Shown piece after piece: positions 1-6,847 of a DNA stretch of 13,925 nt (positions within the stretch are counted from its first letter, which is position 1; every line of letters starts with the position of its first letter). A model generated the notes under the pieces. That model saw only the letters and a list, made by a program, of their open reading frames with translations, searched no databases and was not told the origin of the DNA. Source of the DNA: Candidatus Eiseniibacteriota bacterium (GTDB lineage: Bacteria; Eisenbacteria; RBG-16-71-46); NCBI GenBank assembly GCA_021414165.1, contig JAIOPA010000481.1:1-13925 (forward strand). The letters are read 5' to 3'. The position numbers and the translations under genes are program-made.

Positions 1-160
1 GCCACGGCAAAGGCGCTCATAGTGGAACAGCAGGTGTCGCCTTTGCTCTATGAGAGGGATCTGGGGTTCGGGGCTGCTCCTCTGATCGCGACCCAAAAGG
101 TCCAATCGCCCCGGGGCGAGTGAATGTGCCATCTCATCTAGATCGCGACCCCACAGAACA
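1..160. other. Left-edge stretch without a confident gene
   Basis: About 59% G+C, lower than the rest of the window. Two overlapping reading frames are open here. On the plus strand frame 1 runs from the edge to a TGA at 121-123. On the minus strand an ATG at 132-130 stays open to the edge and begins MAHSLAPGRLDLLGRDQR. Neither has a clear Shine-Dalgarno site or the strong G/C third-position bias of the other genes, and neither matches a family I recognise. The stretch also holds an 11-bp direct repeat GATCGCGACCC (84-94 and 141-151) and interleaved inverted repeats at 9-54. It may be intergenic DNA or the end of a gene cut by the window edge. Confidence 0.3.
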
Positions 161-201
161 CACAACGGGCGCCGAGGCGAACTGCCCCGGCGCCCGTTGT
201 G
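161..201 (-). terminator. Strong hairpin terminator after the glycosidase-barrel gene
   Basis: The arms CACAACGGGCGCCG (161-174) and CGGCGCCCGTTGTG (188-201) are perfect 14-bp inverted repeats. The loop can pair further (176-178 with 184-186). The hairpin starts 17 nt beyond the minus-strand TAA at 220-218. There is no long U tract, only a moderately T-rich tail (TGTTCTGTG), so efficiency is uncertain, but its position fits the end of the operon. Confidence 0.75.
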
Positions 202-217
202 CGTTCAGACGTGTCGA

Positions 218-3200
218 TTACATCGCCAGATGCAGGTACGTGCGGAACTCGTACTCGTAGCCCTCGAGACCGTTGGGGTCGTCGTAGCGGTTCGAGTCCT
301 GGTCGAGCGTGCGGTACACGGCGCGCATACCGATGCGGGTCTGCGGCTGGCCGAACCAGCGCGGGCCGCCGAGCGTGCGCGACACGTCGCCCATGAGCTG
401 CATCGGGAACGTGAGGTTGAAGTCGCGGTGGTAGTCGTACGGGCCCCAGTCGTTGAAGCGCGCGGCACCGGCAAACGCCATCTTGCCGGTCGCGAGCCGC
501 GCATCGAGACCCGAGCGCTTGATGATGCGCGGGTCGATGCCGTTCGACTCACCGGTGCCGGTGTAGAGCACCGCGATCAGGCGCGTCTTGGCGCTCCACT
601 TGGAGATGACGCGCAGGCGCGCCTCCCACAGGTCGTGCGCCGGGGGCGCACCGCCGAACGAGCCGGGGATGAGCTGGTTGCCGATCAGGAACACGCCCGT
701 GCCGGCATCCTGCGTGGTCGGCAGGTGGCGCTTCACGAAGCTCAGCGAGCCCGCGAGCTTGGCGTCCTCACGCACATCGTTGTCCCACGCCCACATCCAG
801 GTGGCCGGCGTGGGGTCGTAGCCGATCACGATCTCGCCGCCGGTCATCTCGCGGTTCGAGCGCACGGCAAAGGGATCGCCGCCCACGCTCACGTTGCGCG
901 GGAACACGTTCGGGTGCGCGAACTGATCCACGTCGCTCGGGATCGGACCCACCGTGGGCTTCTGCCACAGGAAGTTCGGGCCCAGCTGGAAGTTGCCCGT
1001 GTTGTACGTGAAGCCCGAGACCACGTTGGTCTGGTTGCCGAGTCCCGTGTCCTTGAGCCCCCAGCCCGTGTACGTGACGGTCTGCGTCGGGCCGCCATCG
1101 GCCACGAGGCCCATGCGCGCCGTCTGGCCGTACCAGCGGAAGCGGCCACGCTCGAGCGTCAGGCGCAGCTTGCCGCCGAACGCGTCGGACTTATAGACCT
1201 TGTCGGTCTTGATGATGTCGTCGGTGGGCTGGCGATCCACGATCACGAAGCGATCGCCCACCTTGTCCTGCCCCGACCAGATGCCGCCCAACTCGGCGTT
1301 GAAGATCGAGAACGGCGTGGCCAGGTGCAGCGAGGCCTTGCGCGTCGCAGGCACCGGCACGGCGGCCGAGCTGGTGAGCGACGTCTGCCGCGTCAGGTCC
1401 TCCTGGTAGATCGCGGTGGCATCGAAGCGGCCCACGCGATGGCGGTACTTGGCCAGGATGGCCGGGTTCGCACCCCACCAGAGTTCGGGACCGAACGCGA
1501 TCTTGAGCCCCTCGAAGCGGCGGCGGCCCGTGACCTCGAACCCGATCGGCACATCGGCGTTGTACGTGTCGATGTTGGGACCGTAGTTGGCCTCGCGATA
1601 GAAGCCGAAGAAGTCGCCCTCGTAGCCCCAGTGGTAGTGGCCCGTGCGATAGAAGCCCTCGAGCCGGAAGTCGGGCTCCTCCCAGTAGATGCTGGCGTTG
1701 TACGCCTTCACGCGCTCCGCGGTGGCCTGATCGGTGCCCTTGCCGCGGCTCTCGTAGAAGATCTCGTCGATCGGGTTGCCGGGCACCTTGCCGAGCAGGT
1801 TCACGCTCAGCTTGCCGGTCACGTTGGGCGCAGGCCGCGCCTCGAGGTCCATGTAGTACGACTGCAGCTGATCGAAGCCCTGGAACGCCGGCCGCGACGT
1901 GCCCACGCCCTGGTTGAGCGGCGTCGTGGTGCCCGCGGCACCCGTGGTGATGGTCTCGAACTGCATGCGCATGCCGCTCACGCGCACGCGCTCCGTCTCG
2001 GCCACGCCCAGTGCGGCCGCGTTGCCGCGCGCGGCGACCACCGCGCTCATGGCATCGATGGTCGAGAACTGCGCGCGGATCGTGGTCGTGTCCGTACCCG
2101 CAGCATAGGGATCGAGCGCGAACACCTTCTGGAGCGTGTAGTAACCGGCGCGCGGGTAGAGATCGTAGAGCCCCTGGCCGTCCGCCGGGCCCTTCGAGCA
2201 GATTCCCCACCACTCCTCGTTCATGTTGTTCGTGCCCTGCACGAAGTCATCGTAGCCACCGTTGGGCCACGACGCGTTCGTGTCGTGCACATCGAGCCGG
2301 CTCTCCTGCCCGAACTTCCACCAGCCGTCGCTCCACTGGAACACCAGTCCACCGATGGCGTTGTCCGCGCGGCCCTTGCCGGCGGTCATCTCGTGGATCT
2401 CCTGCCACTGGCCGGCCAGGTAACGCGACTGCATGCCCTGGTCCTCGCGCAGCTCGCGGGCGTTGAACGCGTCGGAGCCGAACTCGGTGAACACGACCGG
2501 CTTGCCGAGCTTGGTCTTGACCACGTCGAACAGGTCGCGCACCGACACGCCGCGGTAGACGTTCGTGCCGAAGATGTCGAGGTTCTTGCACTCCGAGGCG
2601 ATGAGGTCGATGTACTGCACGTCGCCGTTGGCCATGGCCACCGGGCGCGCGGCATCGGCCGCGTGCGTGGCGTCGATCACCTGGCCGAAGAACGCATACA
2701 GGTGCTTGGCGCGCGCGGCATCACGCTCGCCCACCGGCAGCGCCTCGATCTCGAACGACTTCCACGAGAGTCCGTAGTTGTTCTCGTTGCCGAGCAGCCA
2801 CATGAGCACGCCCGGCGTGTCCTTGAACTGCGCCACCGTGGCCAGGAAGTCGGCCTGGATCGGGCCGGTCATCTTGGGGTCCGAGTAATCGACCACCGGG
2901 TGCCACACGCCATCGATCGTGAAGCCGTAGCGGCCGAGCGGATGGTTGAGCACCGTCCAGATGCCGTACGTCTCATAGATGTACTGCACCCAGCGCGGCG
3001 GGATGCCGACGTACTGGCGGATCGAGTTGGCCCCCATGGCGCGCAGCAGCGGCATCTCGCGCGCGAGTGCCGCACGGATCATGTCGTCCGGCTGATGCCA
3101 GAAGTCATAGGAGTAGTTGTCGCCGATCGGGATGTAATCCCAGTTCACGCCCTTCACGAGGAAGTCGCGCCCGCCCACCTGCAACCGTTGCCCGGACGCG

Positions 3201-3328
3201 TCGCTCACGACGCGGACCTCGGGCTGTGCAGGGGCGGCCAGCGCGGGGCGCGCCAACACGAACATCGCGCACGCAGCCAGCGCGCACACGAAAGACGAGG
3301 GACGCGGCAGCGGACGGCTCCCGTTCAT
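218..3328 (-). CDS. Secreted TIM-barrel glycosidase fused to a predicted outer-membrane beta-barrel
   Basis: 1036 residues. An Ala-rich signal peptide spans residues 1 to about 32, with cleavage near ARPALA/AP. Residues about 38-410 look like a clan GH-A (GH2-C/GH5-like) TIM barrel: GVNWDYIPIG near the start, the acid/base motif LLGNENN (Glu182), the nucleophile motif VVFTEFGSD (Glu282), and FQWSDGWWKF after it. From about 480 to the end the chain changes to alternating aromatic and polar beta-strands with turns (for example KIAFGPELWWGA, FDATAIYQEDL, GGEIVIGYD), as in outer-membrane porins. The last residue is Met rather than the usual aromatic. The start is the ATG at 3328, behind GGAGG; an in-frame GTG at 3340 overlaps that site and is less likely. 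It lies 18 nt after the ABC ATPase gene, so the two are probably co-transcribed. The substrate is inferred from the neighbours to be a beta-glucan. The exact GH family is not certain. Confidence 0.8.
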   Translation of the reverse strand: MNGSRPLPRPSSFVCALAACAMFVLARPALAAPAQPEVRVVSDASGQRLQVGGRDFLVKGVNWDYIPIGDNYSYDFWHQPDDMIRAALAREMPLLRAMGANSIRQYVGIPPRWVQYIYETYGIWTVLNHPLGRYGFTIDGVWHPVVDYSDPKMTGPIQADFLATVAQFKDTPGVLMWLLGNENNYGLSWKSFEIEALPVGERDAARAKHLYAFFGQVIDATHAADAARPVAMANGDVQYIDLIASECKNLDIFGTNVYRGVSVRDLFDVVKTKLGKPVVFTEFGSDAFNARELREDQGMQSRYLAGQWQEIHEMTAGKGRADNAIGGLVFQWSDGWWKFGQESRLDVHDTNASWPNGGYDDFVQGTNNMNEEWWGICSKGPADGQGLYDLYPRAGYYTLQKVFALDPYAAGTDTTTIRAQFSTIDAMSAVVAARGNAAALGVAETERVRVSGMRMQFETITTGAAGTTTPLNQGVGTSRPAFQGFDQLQSYYMDLEARPAPNVTGKLSVNLLGKVPGNPIDEIFYESRGKGTDQATAERVKAYNASIYWEEPDFRLEGFYRTGHYHWGYEGDFFGFYREANYGPNIDTYNADVPIGFEVTGRRRFEGLKIAFGPELWWGANPAILAKYRHRVGRFDATAIYQEDLTRQTSLTSSAAVPVPATRKASLHLATPFSIFNAELGGIWSGQDKVGDRFVIVDRQPTDDIIKTDKVYKSDAFGGKLRLTLERGRFRWYGQTARMGLVADGGPTQTVTYTGWGLKDTGLGNQTNVVSGFTYNTGNFQLGPNFLWQKPTVGPIPSDVDQFAHPNVFPRNVSVGGDPFAVRSNREMTGGEIVIGYDPTPATWMWAWDNDVREDAKLAGSLSFVKRHLPTTQDAGTGVFLIGNQLIPGSFGGAPPAHDLWEARLRVISKWSAKTRLIAVLYTGTGESNGIDPRIIKRSGLDARLATGKMAFAGAARFNDWGPYDYHRDFNLTFPMQLMGDVSRTLGGPRWFGQPQTRIGMRAVYRTLDQDSNRYDDPNGLEGYEYEFRTYLHLAM

Positions 3329-3346
3329 CGATTCCTCCACGAAGGA

Positions 3347-4363
3347 CTACGTTTGCGCCGGGGCCGATGCGGCCACGGGCTCGGAGCCAGCGGCGGCTCC
3401 ATAGAGATGACAGCGCACCATGGCCGCGCCGGCAGCACGCGGTTCGGGCTCGCTCGTGCGACAGAGATCGAACACCTCGGGACAACGCGACGCGAACCGG
3501 CAGCCACCGGCGGTGGGCTCGGCCGCACGCGGGCGCGGCTTCTCGTCGGCCTCGAGCCCCTCGATCGCGGCCAACAGCGCGCGCGTATAAGGGTGCTTGG
3601 GCGCTGCGAGCAGCGTCTCGGTGTCGGCATCCTCGACCACGCGGCCGCGATGACACACCAGGATGCGGTCGGCCAGATAACGCGCCGAGGCCAGGTCGTG
3701 GGTGATGAGCACCAACGCCAGGCCCTGCTCGCGCTTGAGACCCGCCAACAGGTTCAGGATGCCGACGCGCACCGACACGTCGAGCATGGACGTGGGCTCA
3801 TCGGCGATGAGCACGTCGGGCTCCACGGCGAGCGCACGGGCAATGGCGACGCGCTGGCGCTGGCCGCCCGACAACTCGAAGGGGCGGCGGTCCAGGAACT
3901 CCTGGGCCGGCTCGAGCCCCACCCGCACCAGCAGTGCGGCCGCCTTGGAGCGCACGTCGGCCGGCGTGGCGCGGCGATGGCGCAGCAGCGGGCGGGCCAG
4001 GTGGTGCAGCACATCGTGCCCGGGGTTCAGGGAGCCAAAGGGGTCCTGGAACACCATCTGGACGCGGCGGCGGTAGCCGAGCGAGGCCCCATGGGGCTCA
4101 TCGCGCAGCACATCGCGCCCGGCCAGCCGGATCTGGCCACGGTCGGGCCGCTCGAGCCGCAGGAGCAGCTTCGCGACCGTGCTCTTACCACTGCCGGACT
4201 CCCCGACGAGCGCGATCGCCTGCCCGCGGGCAAGCGAGAAGCGCACGTCGCGGACGGCGTCGACGGTCGTGGCTTTACCGAGCAGGCCCTTGGATACGAA
4301 GGATTTCGACAATCCTTCGACTTCCAGGAGCGGCGGTTCGGCAGGCCGATACCCAGCTTCCAT
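3347..4363 (-). CDS. OppF/DppF-type ABC transporter ATP-binding protein
   Basis: 338 residues, normal length for the oligopeptide/dipeptide importer ATPases. Visible motifs are Walker A GESGSGKST (54-62), Q-loop Gln106 in VFQDPFGSLNP, signature LSGGQ (164-168), Walker B VLIADEP (184-190) and H-loop His222. The C-terminal Opp/Dpp extension (HPYTRALL, then Cys288, Cys294, Cys301 and Cys318 in a CRFASRCP...C...C pattern) is present; in this family these cysteines can bind an iron-sulfur cluster. The start is the ATG at 4363 with GGAGG 4 nt upstream; a longer frame to 4489 would run through the promoter. It acts on the cytoplasmic side of the inner membrane. No permease, partner ATPase or binding protein is encoded here, so it must work with subunits made elsewhere. 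Opp-family importers are known to carry beta-gluco-oligosaccharides in Thermotoga; with the glycosidase next door, sugar import is a reasonable inference, but a peptide substrate is not excluded. Confidence 0.88.
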   Translation of the reverse strand: MEAGYRPAEPPLLEVEGLSKSFVSKGLLGKATTVDAVRDVRFSLARGQAIALVGESGSGKSTVAKLLLRLERPDRGQIRLAGRDVLRDEPHGASLGYRRRVQMVFQDPFGSLNPGHDVLHHLARPLLRHRRATPADVRSKAAALLVRVGLEPAQEFLDRRPFELSGGQRQRVAIARALAVEPDVLIADEPTSMLDVSVRVGILNLLAGLKREQGLALVLITHDLASARYLADRILVCHRGRVVEDADTETLLAAPKHPYTRALLAAIEGLEADEKPRPRAAEPTAGGCRFASRCPEVFDLCRTSEPEPRAAGAAMVRCHLYGAAAGSEPVAASAPAQT

Positions 4364-4392
4364 CGGACCTCCGGGTCGACTAAAAAACACTT

Positions 4393-4409
4393 TGTTCGCC
4401 TGTCGAACA
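4393..4409. promoter_or_regulatory. Operator-like inverted repeat overlapping the transcription start
   Basis: TGTTCG (4393-4398) and CGAACA (4404-4409) form a perfect 6-bp inverted repeat around a 5-nt centre. It abuts the -10 box and covers the likely start point of the minus-strand operon, a typical repressor position. The same architecture with the same CGAACAAAGT flank recurs upstream of the GH16 gene at 13483-13503. It could also act on the divergent plus-strand gene at 4560. The regulator is not encoded in the window. Confidence 0.55.
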
Positions 4410-4437
4410 TTCTGTAAGCTTGGCCAAGGCCTGTCAA
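4409..4437 (-). promoter_or_regulatory. Sigma-70-type promoter of the ABC/glycosidase-barrel operon
   Basis: Read on the minus strand, TTGACA (4437-4432) matches the -35 consensus perfectly. It is followed by a 17-nt spacer and CAGAAT (4414-4409), four of six matches to the -10 box. Transcription would start around 4400, about 40 nt before the ATG at 4363. The spacer contains a perfect 10-bp palindrome, CTTGGCCAAG (4419-4428), a possible second protein-binding site. Confidence 0.65.
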
Positions 4438-4448
4438 GCCATCGATAC

Positions 4449-4538
4449 GTCGGCTCCCTTGGGGGGACGACCGGCGTGCCGATGGCCACAGGTCACGAAA
4501 GCTTCGTCCCGCTTCCGGCGCATTGCTCGGGAGCCGAC
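4449..4538 (+). promoter_or_regulatory. Inverted-repeat-rich leader before the first binding-module gene
   Basis: GTCGGCTCCC (4449-4458) pairs perfectly with GGGAGCCGAC (4529-4538). Inside, GGGACGA (4464-4470) pairs with TCGTCCC (4504-4510), and GTGCC/GGCCAC around 4476-4489 can form a small inner hairpin. The outer stem closes 7 nt before the AGGAGG ribosome site (4546-4551). Also inside is ACGAA-AGC-TTCGT (4495-4507), a possible DNA-level palindrome. If transcribed from upstream of 4449 this would be a folded 5' leader; I see no clear plus-strand promoter. Confidence 0.4.
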
Positions 4539-4559
4539 TTCTCTCAGGAGGCCTGAAAC

Positions 4560-5204
4560 ATGCGTCTCGTCACCACTCTGCAGCGCCTCGTGTTCACGGG
4601 TGCGCTCATCGCCGTCGCGGCCGCTCCGGTGTTCGCGCAGAACGTGCTCACGAACCCCGGCTTCGAAGCGGGCTTCACGGGCTGGACCGTGTTCGGCAAC
4701 TCGTTCATCGAGGGTGCCAACCCGCCGGCCGTCGTTCCTTACGCTGGCAACAACATCGCCAAGTTCTTCGGCACGTTCTCTGGCGGCTTCGGTGTGTCGG
4801 GCTTCTTCCAGAGCTACCCGGCCGCGCCGGGCGAGCTGTGGTCGCTCGAGTCCAAGTCGCGTCACTTCAGCGGCGATGCCATGCAGGGCTCGGGCATCCC
4901 GGCTGGCGGCAACGGTAACTGGGTCGTCCAGAAGCTCATCTTCCGCGCCAACGGCGTGGATGACATCGCGTCGGCCGAGAGCACGATCCTCGACGGCACG
5001 TTCGCCACGGACACGTGGTTCGACAACGCGCCCGTGCTGCTCGTGGCGCCGCCGACCACGACCACGGTGTGGGCGTTCCTCCTGTACCTGCAGCCGGCCT
5101 TCGATGGCGGTGCGGCGCAGATCGACAACGTCACGCTGCAGAAGATCCAGGCGGTCCCCAGCAAGAAGTCGAGCTGGAGCCGCGTGAAGTCGCTGTACCG
5201 GTAA
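4560..5204 (+). CDS. Secreted single-module carbohydrate-binding-like protein
   Basis: 214 residues. A signal peptide (MRLVTTLQRLVFTGALIAVAAAPVFA) is followed by one beta-sandwich module from about residue 28 to 196. The module opens with NVLTNPGFEAGFTGWTVFGN and ends AFDGGAAQIDNVTLQKI, a pattern typical of CBM4/9-like galactose-binding folds. The same module occurs twice in the next gene. The C-terminus is a short basic tail ending SSWSRVKSLYR instead of a FlgD-like domain. The ATG at 4560 has AGGAGG 8 nt upstream. CBM4-type modules include binders of beta-1,3-glucan, which would fit the locus, but the ligand is inferred. It is divergent from the ABC/glycosidase operon and could share control with it. 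Confidence 0.75.
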   Translation: MRLVTTLQRLVFTGALIAVAAAPVFAQNVLTNPGFEAGFTGWTVFGNSFIEGANPPAVVPYAGNNIAKFFGTFSGGFGVSGFFQSYPAAPGELWSLESKSRHFSGDAMQGSGIPAGGNGNWVVQKLIFRANGVDDIASAESTILDGTFATDTWFDNAPVLLVAPPTTTTVWAFLLYLQPAFDGGAAQIDNVTLQKIQAVPSKKSSWSRVKSLYR

Positions 5205-5218
5205 ACGAAGCGCTCGGA

Positions 5219-5251
5219 CACGGCCCCGGAGGCGAGACCTCCGGGGCCGTG
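5219..5251 (+). terminator. Hairpin terminator between the two binding-module genes
   Basis: CACGGCCCCGGAGG (5219-5232) and CCTCCGGGGCCGTG (5238-5251) make a perfect 14-bp stem with a 5-nt loop, starting 15 nt after the TAA at 5202-5204. The tail lacks a U run, so it may terminate only partly or act as a 3'-end stabiliser between two co-transcribed genes. Confidence 0.65.
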
Positions 5252-5281
5252 ACTCCGAGGACCCCTTTCCTGCCCGGTCCG

Positions 5282-5299
5282 CGCGGCCTTCTGGCCGCG
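5282..5299 (+). other. Short hairpin upstream of the two-module gene
   Basis: CGCGGCC (5282-5288), loop TTCT, GGCCGCG (5293-5299): a perfect 7-bp stem ending 20 nt before the GAGGAG ribosome site. It may shape the leader or be the processed 5' end of the downstream message. Nothing else is recognisable in 5252-5331. Confidence 0.35.
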
Positions 5300-5331
5300 A
5301 GCTGGCCGAGATACCTCCGAGGAGCTTGCCC

Positions 5332-6741
5332 ATGAAGCGTCTCATCCGAGTCGGCCTCCGGACCTTGGCGCTCGCCGCCGCGTGCGGGCTTTCCACGCCG
5401 GCGCTGGCCGCGAACCAGTTGGCGAACCCGGGCTTCGAGGCCGCGGGCGGTGGCTACAGTGGTTGGTTCACGTTCGGTAGCGGCGTCAATCTGTCCACGA
5501 CCGCCACCGACAACATCCTCCACAACGGTGTCGCCGCCGCCAAGATCTTCGGTGGATTCAATAACTGCCCGATCGCGCCCACGTTCAATGTGGGCGGCTT
5601 CGGCCAGGCATTCACCGCGCCCAGCGCGGGCCACACTTACGAGTTCTCGGGCTTCGCCTACATGGCGAGCAGCGACTCGATCCCGGGCACCAACACCTGC
5701 CTCAAGAACCGCGTGCTCGCCAAGATCGCTTTCTTCAATGCAGCGGCCGGCGGCCTGGAGATCGGTTCCAACGAGATCGTGATCGGCGACGGCAGCACGA
5801 CCAAGGATGCCTGGAAGGGCTTCACCGTGTCGGCGCCCACGCCTCCCGGCGCGCAGCGCGTCGAGGCGCTCATCCTTTATCTGCAGCCGGGCTGCGACCC
5901 GGGCTCGGTGTTCGTGGACGACGTGTCGCTGGGCCACTACCCCACGCCGTCGGAGCCCAACACGCTCACGAACCCCAGCTTCTCCACCGCGCTCACGGGC
6001 TGGACGACGTTCGGCAACGTGTTCGCCGAGACGCGCTCGTTCGCGCGCCGCACGGCGGGTGGCTCGGCCAAGCTGTTCTCGACGTTCGTGACGGGCTCGC
6101 CCTCGGGCCTGTTCCAGTCCAAGCCGACCACGGCGGGCACCGCGTGGGAGTTCAAGGTGAACGCGCTCACCACGTGCCAGGAGTCGCCGATCAACGATAC
6201 GAACGACAACTTCCTGCTCGCGCGCATCGTGTTCAAGGATGCGCTGGGCGTGGAGCTGGGCGGCGGCGACGCGCTGGTGCTCGATGCTCACACGCCGATC
6301 GGCACGTGGACGCCGAGCTCGGTGCAGGCGGTCGCGCCCACCGGCACGGCCACCGTCGAGAGCTACGTGCTGTTCATCTCGCCCACGAACCAGGGTGGCG
6401 CGGCGTGGATCGACGATCTGATCCTGCGCACCGTGCCCACCGCGGGTGTCGCGCCCGGCGCGCTCTCGCTGGCGCTCTCGGCTCCGGCGCCGAACCCGTT
6501 CCGCGGCAGCACGCGCATCGGCTTCGCGCTCCCGCACGAGGGTGAACTGAGCATCCGCGTGTACGACGTCGCGGGCCGTGGTGTGGCCACGCTGCTCGAG
6601 GGCACCCGTACGGCCGGCAACGGTAGCGTGCAGTGGGACGGCCGCCGCAGCGACGGCTCGCTGGCCGCGCCCGGCATCTACCAGGTCGTGCTTCGCAGCA
6701 ATGGCCAGTCGGTGACGCGCCGCATGGTGCTCGCGAACTAG
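5332..6741 (+). CDS. Secreted two-module carbohydrate-binding-like protein with FlgD-type C-terminal tag
   Basis: 469 residues. A signal peptide ends near STPALA/A (about residue 27). The first sandwich module covers about 28-202 (opens NQLANPGFEAAGGGYSGW, ends SVFVDDVSLG). A second covers about 209-368 (NTLTNPSFSTALTGWTTFGN to AAWIDDLILRTV) and is closer to the module in the gene at 4560. The end (about 378-469) is a FlgD-like Ig domain: APAPNPFRGSTRIGFALP, IRVYDVAGR, VQWDGRRSDG, GIYQVVLRS, a fold used as a C-terminal secretion or surface tag in FCB-group bacteria. Four cysteines (residues 79, 123, 188, 282) lie in the modules, three of them in the first. The ATG at 5332 has GAGGAG 7 nt upstream; an in-frame TTG at 5326 is less likely. 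No catalytic motif is seen, so a binding or surface-display role is inferred. Confidence 0.78.
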   Translation: MKRLIRVGLRTLALAAACGLSTPALAANQLANPGFEAAGGGYSGWFTFGSGVNLSTTATDNILHNGVAAAKIFGGFNNCPIAPTFNVGGFGQAFTAPSAGHTYEFSGFAYMASSDSIPGTNTCLKNRVLAKIAFFNAAAGGLEIGSNEIVIGDGSTTKDAWKGFTVSAPTPPGAQRVEALILYLQPGCDPGSVFVDDVSLGHYPTPSEPNTLTNPSFSTALTGWTTFGNVFAETRSFARRTAGGSAKLFSTFVTGSPSGLFQSKPTTAGTAWEFKVNALTTCQESPINDTNDNFLLARIVFKDALGVELGGGDALVLDAHTPIGTWTPSSVQAVAPTGTATVESYVLFISPTNQGGAAWIDDLILRTVPTAGVAPGALSLALSAPAPNPFRGSTRIGFALPHEGELSIRVYDVAGRGVATLLEGTRTAGNGSVQWDGRRSDGSLAAPGIYQVVLRSNGQSVTRRMVLAN

Positions 6742-6749
6742 TCTCCCGG

Positions 6750-6786
6750 GGAAGCCGCCGCGCGGGACGCACCGCGCGCGGCTTCC
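6750..6786 (+). terminator. First of two tandem hairpins between convergent genes
   Basis: GGAAGCCG plus CGCGCGG (6750-6757, 6759-6765) pairs with CCGCGCG plus CGGCTTCC (6772-6786). The 15-bp stem has one bulged C at 6758 and a 6-nt loop. It begins 8 nt after the TAG at 6739-6741 and so serves the plus-strand gene. Confidence 0.65.
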
Positions 6787-6794
6787 GGATACAC

Positions 6795-6830
6795 AAGAAG
6801 GCCGCGACGCTCACGCGTCGCGGCCTTCTT
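6795..6830. terminator. Bidirectional terminator between convergent genes
   Basis: AAGAAGGCCGCGACGC (6795-6810), loop TCAC, GCGTCGCGGCCTTCTT (6815-6830): a perfect 16-bp stem whose ends give a T-rich 3' side on either strand. It lies 17 nt beyond the phosphorylase stop codon and 53 nt beyond the plus-strand stop, so it can end both transcripts. Confidence 0.85.
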
Positions 6831-6847
6831 CGTTGCCTGTTCGCGCC

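Noticed and set aside
1..132. Galactokinase-like string APGRLDLLG in the minus-strand edge frame
   Set aside because: The resemblance to GHMP-kinase openings is limited to a few residues, what follows does not match, and codon usage is poor.
197..4417. Very long plus-strand open frame (1406 codons) opposite the ABC ATPase and glycosidase-barrel genes
   Set aside because: It is the antisense shadow of two genes with clear motifs. The product is an Arg/His/Ala-rich string with no domain, and it crosses a gene boundary and a promoter.
4364..4489. N-terminal extension of the ABC ATPase
   Set aside because: It would include the -35/-10 promoter and the operator; the ATG at 4363 has an ideal GGAGG.
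5131..6537. Minus-strand open frame opposite the two-module binding protein
   Set aside because: Composition-driven shadow that crosses a terminator hairpin. The plus frame has a signal peptide, repeated modules and a C-terminal tag.
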